64,000 nt of DNA, taken from Orbilia blumenaviensis. Its lineage: Eukaryota; Ascomycota; Orbiliomycetes; Orbiliales; Orbiliaceae. Positions within the stretch are counted from its first letter, which is position 1, and each line of letters begins with the position of its first letter. A model generated the notes under the pieces. That model was not told where the DNA came from and made no database searches. It saw only the letters and a program-made list of their open reading frames with translations. Where the stretch lies: contig JAVHNS010000012.1 in NCBI GenBank assembly GCA_036872755.1, forward strand, positions 372,001-436,000, written 5' to 3'. The position numbers and the translations under genes are program-made. Shown one piece after another: positions 57,832 through 64,000 of the stretch.

Positions 57832-58444
57832 CGCTGGGCTCTATTAGCGACAGATTTTTTTTTAGAAAAAAGTATCGAATCAAGATGCAAGGTTCGATGG
57901 TGGTTGACGCACTGTATGTAGGTCGTATGCATGCGGGAAAGGAACAGGGTCTAAGGAGGGGAGAGAGGCTAACTAGGCTAAACTTGATCGATATTTCTGC
58001 CGTGGGTAACACAAAAAATGCAACAGCCACCGCAAAATTTAAGCCCCGGGGTTCCTCGGCTAGTCAATACCCCAGATTGCATTTGCATTGGAGATAAGCT
58101 AAAGTTTTACGAGTTATGACATATGACACAGCCGTATTTAACTGGCCTGGGGGTGTTCTCTTTTTTTTTTTTTTTTTTTTTTGATTTGTAAAAGGAAGCT
58201 CCGGATTCCGCTAAATTTGGCACCTGAACATCCGGCGGCTCTGGGTTGCGGGGATTCGAACAAGGATTTTATAATATACGGACGGATTCGTCTCTCTCTC
58301 CCTAAGATATAAAAGGGCCTCGGTCGACTCGGGCAAGGATATATCTGAACCTACCTTCTTATAATCACATCTTTCTTCCTCCATAGCTATAGAATTAAAT
58401 CCATATCTACCAGCCAGACACAGCGAAGAGAAAGTTCAACCACA
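57832..58444. promoter_or_regulatory. Divergent promoter region between the Alba-like and dehydrogenase genes
   Basis: It is 613 bp between head-to-head starts, with a 22-base T run at 58161-58182 and a TATA box for the dehydrogenase side. No obvious TATA is seen for the Alba-like side. Confidence 0.5.
58308..58314 (+). promoter_or_regulatory. TATA box of the dehydrogenase gene
   Basis: TATAAAA lies 131-137 bp upstream of the ATG, followed by a sequence giving a leader of about 100 nt. Confidence 0.6.
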
Positions 58445-59730
58445 ATGACATACAACCTCTCCGGCCGAAACGTCCTTGTTACTGTACTCTCTCCGCACCC
58501 CCACTCCGCCCCCATATAATTGAATAATCAATATAACAAATACTAAGACCTACATATCATTACTAGGGTGGCTCCCGCGGCATCGGTGAAGCTATAAGCG
58601 AACGCTTTGCCGAAAAGGGCGCAAACATAGCGATTAACTACGTCTCAGACGCATCCCGCGCCGAGGCTCTCAAAGACCGCTTGCTTGCGACTTATTCCAG
58701 CGCCAACCCGGGATTTAAAGTCGTCACTGTTCAAGCCGATGTAGGCAAGAAAGAGGAATGTGAGAGACTTGTGAAGGAGAGTATTGAGGGGTTGGGAGGG
58801 TTGGATGTTATCGCTTCTAATGCTGTGCGTTATAAACCCCCTGCCTTTTCCCTTTTACTTTTTTTACGCCGCGATATATATTGTAGTAATCTGGTTTCCG
58901 GACCACATGATTAATGAATTTAAAATATAGGGATGGACCAAATTCGTTCAATTCGCCGACTTGGATGGGCTATCCGAAGAGGACTGGGATAAGGTACCTT
59001 TCCGCCTTCTTAACACTATCGATCAGAATGTCATATTGAAAAAATTTCTACTACAGTGCTACGCCGTCAACTGCAAAGCCAACGTCTGGCTCCTCAAAGC
59101 TGCAAAGCCAACCTTCGACTCAAACCCCGACGGTGGCAGCCTCATCATCTGCGCCTCAACCGCCGTAAATACTTCCTCCTTCCCCCAGTCGCCATATATA
59201 TATAACCCCGCTAATATGAACCCATACGCGTACAGGCACTAGCACCATCCGGCAGCTCAATGGCCTACGCCGTCTCCAAAAGCGCAGCATTGCACTTAAT
59301 GCACTGCCTTGCCGTATCATCCGGCCCCAAGATCAGGGTCAACGCTGTCTGTCCTGGGTTGGTGTTGACGGAGTGGGGTAATAAGTTCCCGCAGGAGCTT
59401 AAGGATAGGTATTTAGGGATGACACAGACGAAGAAGCATGTAAGTTCTATCTGCTTCTCACTGTAATCTTTTTTATTTACTTTTATTATGTTTTTTACTG
59501 TATTATTTGGTTGACCGAGGCTTACGCGATATCCTTAATTACAGGTCGAAGCGGTGGATGTAGCGGATGCATTTGTGTTCATTTCCCAGAACGTGGCTAT
59601 GACGGGGCAGAAAATCGTTATCGGTAAGCTTCCTTCACAAAATTTTCTAAATAACCGCCTTGTCTGTATCTTCGCTAACAAATCCCTGTTCTTTTCGGAA
59701 ACAGACGGCGGGGTGGTCATCCAAACGTAA
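58445..59730 (+). CDS. Short-chain dehydrogenase/reductase (classical SDR)
   Basis: Seven exons (58445-58483, 58567-58824, 58931-58993, 59057-59164, 59236-59439, 59545-59623, 59705-59730) encode 258 aa. The Rossmann fold starts at VLVTGGSRGIGEAI (residues 9-22), the cofactor loop TGxxxGIG. Further marks are ADVGKKEE, LDVIASNA (in place of NNAG, so the usual NAG is kept only as NA/G across intron 2), a catalytic Ser in IICASTA, the YxxxK pair in MAYAVSKSA, and VNAVCPGLVLTEW. The C-terminus DGGVVIQT ends as classical SDRs do. Cytosolic, NAD(P)H-dependent; the substrate cannot be told. It is similar in layout to FabG-like and polyol/versicolorin-type reductases. Six introns in under 1.3 kb is high but every join is in phase. 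Confidence 0.92.
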
Positions 59731-59988
59731 CGAATTGGCGTTTATACCTACTACTATTTTACCGTAGAATCAATCACCTCAATTGAACACCATTTATATA
59801 CCTTATAATGTGATGATACAAGAGCGAATGGGAACAAGAATACACAAAAGCCGTTAATCCCGGTAAAGACACATAAAAAAAAAGCCGTCATAGTAGATTT
59901 ATATTATGCTTTTCTCCCCACACCCACACATAGGGAGAGGGGAACACCATTCAGCCCCACAAATCTCGTGCTACATCTTCTCAAATAC

Positions 59989-60920
59989 TCAAGTAAGCTT
60001 CTGCTTGATGAAGAAAGCTCTGAGATGCGTCAACTGCCACGCGCATGTTGCGCCCAAAACTGCCAGTTGGAGAAGACAGTATTTGACGATATTCGAGTTA
60101 ACGAGTTCGCTCTGGTCTCTGAATTCGCTTTCTCGTTCCTATATAGCCGTTAGTAAACTCCATCCTTAACCCCCAACCGACAATCACAAAGAAAGTAAGG
60201 AGAGCACGAACCCGCTGGAAAACCTGCTCCCGTCTGATATCCCCCAACCGACTATTCAAGTCCTTCACCCTCTGAACAATATCGTTAATCTTATCCTTAT
60301 CTCGACTTTCGATCTCGCTCGTCTCGCCGATAGCAAGGTCCAAATGCAGCTTCGTGCCTCCCAAATGATCGCCCGTCGAGAACCAACCGGGATTTGCACT
60401 GTTCGCGGAGGCGGTGAAGCAGATTCGGTGCTCGCCGGAATCGGCAGCGCTGAAGGTGAATCGTCCTGAGTCGGAGCCCTTTTGGTTGACGACGCGGTGG
60501 TTATGGTCGAATGTTTCCTATCCATCAAAAAAATTCCTGGTTGTTAGACACGACTATAAGGGGGGGGGGGATAAGGTATAGTAGTCCAATTGAGAGAGTC
60601 TCCGCCTTACCTCCACAGAAATATGAATATTTATACCATGACCAGCTTGATACCCGTTCCCGTCGCCCTTATACTCTTCAGCCTTATAATGTCCTATTCA
60701 AAAAAACAAAGCGCGAATATCCCATCAGTCCAAATATTCCAAATATCACCATCCCATCCATATTTTCCCAAATTCGGAGTTTCGTACCAACAACCAATGT
60801 ATCCTTCGGTAGCTCTTCGAAGAAACATTTGGGATTTGAACCGTCCAGGTAGAAGTAAAGCGCGGATGATGGAACAACCCATGACGCTAATAGCGCCGAG
60901 ATAAACGCTGACGACCGCAT
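59989..60920 (-). CDS. p24-family cargo receptor, alpha type (Erp1/TMED9-like)
   Basis: Four exons (60920-60788, 60693-60611, 60517-60212, 60138-59989) encode 223 aa. A signal peptide of about 20 residues (cut likely after SSA) precedes LYFYLDGSNPKCFFEELPKD, the alpha-type p24 start. A GOLD domain follows (GRFTFSAADSGEHRICF), then a coiled-coil linker (INDIVQRVKDLNSRLGDIRR), the REREFRDQSE-like juxtamembrane block (here ERESEFRDQSELVNSN), a single membrane segment (LLQLAVLGATCAW) and a short tail ending IKQKLT. Lys at -3 and -5 fits the COPI retrieval signal. The protein cycles between ER and Golgi and helps load cargo into COPII vesicles. Intron 3 has a GTTCGT donor. It converges on the dehydrogenase gene, 258 bp apart. 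Confidence 0.93.
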
Positions 60921-61486
60921 TTGTGGAAAGGTGGTGGTGGAGGAAGGGAGAGGGTAGTTATCGGCCGTCGATTGGGGAGGTGGGTGGTGATGTCGATGTT
61001 GCTAAATTCGAGATCCAGGAGAGAGAAGGTCCAAGGTCGTGTGGTTGCTGCCACTCCCAAACCGGAGATCTGGCAGTATGGATCACGTGATAGCTCTCAG
61101 GCAATATCCAACATGCAACACAGAAGAAGCTGCAAAATCCAATTAAAAGACAGCAAAACACGAAAATTCAATTTTTGTACCACCATACTGAGAAAGGGGT
61201 TTGAAGTATGAGTCAAAATGAAGGCTATATCATAGTAGCCCAAGCTATTAATACATGATTAGGAAGAATAATAGTAATTATGAAGAGAGAAGAGTAAAAA
61301 TGGGTATCTTTGAACGCACACTATTCACGAACGCCTGCGCCAAAGATAAGAGAAATAAACCGCCACAAACGCCAGTAATCAAATCAAGAATAAACGCCTT
61401 CAATCCTATCTCAGTCGATGTAGCACAGTATCTACGAAAAAAGAATAAAAAAAAACAATTCACGAGTCTGCGTCCGGCTTCCGCAC
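60921..61486. other. Upstream region of the p24 gene and 3' flank of the last gene
   Basis: It is 566 bp with no gene seen; the minus-strand p24 promoter should lie here. No clear TATA box. Confidence 0.5.
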
Positions 61487-64000
61487 CTAGCGTCGGCTAG
61501 CAGCCTCGGCGTTGCGTTTAACCATCTCTTGCGTGGCCCAGTTACTACAGAACAGGTCAGTAATGTTACCATGCAACCATAAAATGTAATAGCCGCGAAG
61601 GCAGTGACTTACAGGACTGCATTGGTGCCGCGGGCATAGGCCTCCGCGCGGTCTTTAGCCATCTTTAGCTTCTCGAAATCTTCATATGGAACAGTCCTCT
61701 GTGGAGACACATCCTCCCGACCGGCGACGACGACAATTTCGTGAGTAAGTGGTTCAGTAGGAGAAATCTGCTGTGTTGGTGTCATATTCGTGGCCAAGAC
61801 AGGTGGTGATTCGATGGAACCACTCGGAATTACAGGCACTGAAGCAACAACAGGTTCAGAGATGTCAACTTCAAGTGGAGAATCCTGTGGCGTAACCAGA
61901 GTATTGATCTTAAGATCTTCAACTTGTGGCAATTCAGCGTACACGACCTCACCAGTCAATTTGGGAAGAGTTCCAAGTCGGGCCTCCTTTCGCATTTCCC
62001 GCAGTATGGTTCGGGCGTCCTTAATGACAACAGGCTTTTGCTTGGGCGCCTCAAACTTCTTCACTCTGTCTTTGACAGCACTTGCTGTAGATGTTTTAGG
62101 AAGGGTCGCTTGTGAAAAAGGTGCTTTTGGTTGCCCCGTAGGCCTTGCAGCTCGATTTCCTGGGTCGTACTGAAAGGGGATTGGAACTGTCAACGGCTTA
62201 GTGGACTTCACAGGTTGAAATGGCTTCTTTTGGGTGACAAGTTTCGTTGTCTTCGCTGGCTCGTCCTTCTTTGGCATGATATCTCCAACTACCGGATTCT
62301 CAACCGTAGGTGTTGGAGCTGGCGCATTGGACGGCATGGCTGCGGTAGCTTTTAGAAGCGCTGGGATAGATGGCTTCTTGGACAAATTCGATGTAGCTCT
62401 TGGCAGTGTCGGGATAGATGGCTTCCTGGACAGATCCGCGGTATTCTTCGGTAGAGTCGACATGGAAGGCTTCTTAGGCAAGACTGCTGTAGCCGGCAGT
62501 GTTGGAATGGAAGGCTTCTTGGACAAAATTGGAGCTTGGGCTTTTGGCAATGCCGGTATTGATGGCTTCCTCGCCAAAGCCGCGGTAGTAACCCTCGGGA
62601 GTTCCGGAACTGATGCTTTCTTGGATAAGGCTGTTGTAGCCTTCGACAATGTTGGGATTGAGGGTTTCTTGGACAGGGTCCCGGGTTGAGTCTTCGGCAA
62701 TGTTGGGATCGAGGGCTTTCTTATCAATGACGATATCGCAGGCTTAGAGGCAGTCGCGGATCCAATAGACGTGACTGGTTGCTGCGGTTTAGTGGCATTG
62801 TTGACGCTTTCTTGCTTCGGTTGGGAAGATGTGGTTGCCACTCGAGGCAGCGGTCGCGACATTGTCTTCGCCGTGGCCTCAATTGACGGTTTCTCCTGAG
62901 TCTTTACTATGGACCTAATGGATATGCCTTTACTCGGCGAAACAATCACTGGTCTAGTTTGTGTAGCAGCAATCGGCCTACGTGCGTCAGTCTTCTGAGC
63001 AACAGTTTTAGGCTGTACCTGCACAACCGATTGAGAAGGGATTGGTAGGTTTGCAGGCGCTTCAACCCCATTAGAATTCTGTGAAGGAACTACGCGAACG
63101 GTGGACTCCATGGGCTTCCCTGTCGCCTTCTGTGTTCGTAATAAAGCTGCCTTAGTCGTCGCAATGATTGGTGCCTTCTTGAAAAGAACGGCAGGTACCG
63201 CCTTTCGCGTCGGCGTGCTTTGATCACTGTTCATAAGCGCTGGTTGCTGCTCCTTTTTCGGCACTGTTTGGGAGATGTTGACAGTCATTGATGTGTTCCG
63301 AGAACCCCCATCTTGAGTGCTGGATTTGGAGGGGAAGATTGTCGAACGTCGCGCCAACTGCGCTTTGGTAGGAGTAGCAAAGCTTTTCAGGGATGCGGTA
63401 GCCGGAGGCATCTTTGTGTCGATTTTTCGGGTGGGAGATGAAGTGAATGGCGATCCCAAAACCACGGGCTTCTTAGTAGCAGGCGTTCTCGGAGCAAATT
63501 TTGAGTTTGGGGTTGATGCCGCGAAATGGAGCGGGGTTGGCAAGCCAAAGGCCTCTGGTATCGTAGCCCCAACACGATCCACCAATGGCGTCGATATCGC
63601 CAACGGCGGCAGTGTTTCCTTTGGCTGTACGGCGGCCGCGATTCTCTCAGCAAGTGGCTTCACAGGGGGTTTTCCCGCCAAAGGGTCCCCGCCAGCCGCC
63701 TTCTTAGTCGATCGAGAGACAGATCGACTAGGAGGGGCTGGCGAAGGACCCTTAGCAAACAACCCTGCCGCGGCCGGCTTGCTCGGAGTTTCGTCAGCTT
63801 TTGCAGCTGGACTGTGAGGGGGCCGGATCGGTGACGGGATTTTTGACGGGCTCGGCTTCAAGGGACCAGCAAGGCTATCCCTCTCAGCCCGCCTACCCCG
63901 CGTAATCAAATTCGGTGGCGCAACCGCAACCAGCTCCTCTTGTTGGTGTTCGGTATCTATCCCAGCTGCCGTTTGTCGGGTCCGGCGAGTACTCCTAGTT
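61487..64000 (-). CDS. Basic Pro/Ser/Lys-rich repeat protein, partial (5' end outside the window)
   Basis: Two exons are visible: 64000 (open) to 61613 and the last exon 61544-61487, joined across a 68-bp intron. The frame is open to the window edge with no Met in the first ~30 visible codons, so the start lies beyond 64000. The visible part exceeds 800 aa and is low in complexity. An N-terminal SKIP sequence (PSPSKIPSPIRPP) matches the SxIP pattern of EB1-binding proteins. Many TPxK/SPxK sites and eight repeats of about 16 aa around SKKPSIPTLPK follow. A KDARTILREMRKEARLG helix and a C-terminal helix (YEDFEKLKMAKDRAEAYARG then TNAVLNWATQEMVKRNAEAA) close it. No known family is recognised; a microtubule- or chromatin-binding role is a guess from composition. 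Confidence 0.65.
62345..62740 (-). repeat. Eight tandem copies of a ~16-residue KPSIPTLPK repeat
   Basis: Within the last gene, units read RKPSIPTLPK, KKPSIPTLSK, KKASVPELPR, RKPSIPALPK, KKPSIPTLPA, KKPSMSTLPK, RKPSIPTLPR and KKPSIPALLK, spaced 14-17 residues apart with variable Ala/Thr spacers. Periodicity is clear in the DNA as repeated GGCTTCTTGGACA-type blocks on the + strand. Confidence 0.9.

Noticed and set aside
58240..58265. A GTTCGAATCC sequence on the minus strand, like a tRNA B box
   Set aside because: No A box, acceptor stem or paired T stem can be built around it.

Overview
The window reads as nuclear DNA of a filamentous ascomycete (Pezizomycotina). It holds sixteen protein genes, most split by 63-350 bp GT-AG introns. 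Housekeeping proteins have fungal-type architectures: Nup133, Dre2, the short polyphosphate-polymerase subunit Vtc1, casein kinase I with a C-terminal Cys pair, and a p24 cargo receptor. Intergenic DNA is long, AT-rich and full of A/T runs and microsatellites. I cannot name the genus. No tRNA, rRNA, CRISPR array or complete transposon was seen.

Layout. 0.3-27.2 kb is a sparse housekeeping stretch: an Ahc1-like ADA acetyltransferase subunit (-), a YCK-type casein kinase I (-), a gene desert of almost 6 kb, Nup133 (-), Dre2 (-), an Stf2-like hydrophilin (+) and Vtc1 (-). Around 28.4-29.0 kb lie two repeat structures: a dispersed repeat with a second copy at 13.1 kb, and an element with inverted arms of about 95 bp.

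29.2-49.4 kb is the accessory part of the window. It carries an intronless 1421-aa gene (-), a divergent intronless 1126-aa gene (+), a small propeller-like or lectin-like gene (+), and a 2326-aa gene (+) that joins a ComEC-type metallo-beta-lactamase fold to a very large region resembling DUF6603. The two intronless proteins resemble large uncharacterised families that, as I recall them, also occur in bacteria. I read the four genes as a candidate module of unknown function, possibly of bacterial origin.

51.9-64 kb is denser: a six-exon Tctex-type dynein light chain that no long reading frame reveals, a very basic nuclear-type protein whose 1-kb ATG-free leader contains about 4.5 tandem copies of a 125-bp unit with three hairpins, an Alba-like protein with five PPHLR repeats, a short-chain dehydrogenase, a p24 alpha-type cargo receptor, and a repeat-rich basic protein cut by the window edge.

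Exon joins were worked out by hand from splice signals, reading phase and conserved protein motifs. Every complete multi-exon gene sums to a whole number of codons. Family names come from remembered motifs, not from a search.
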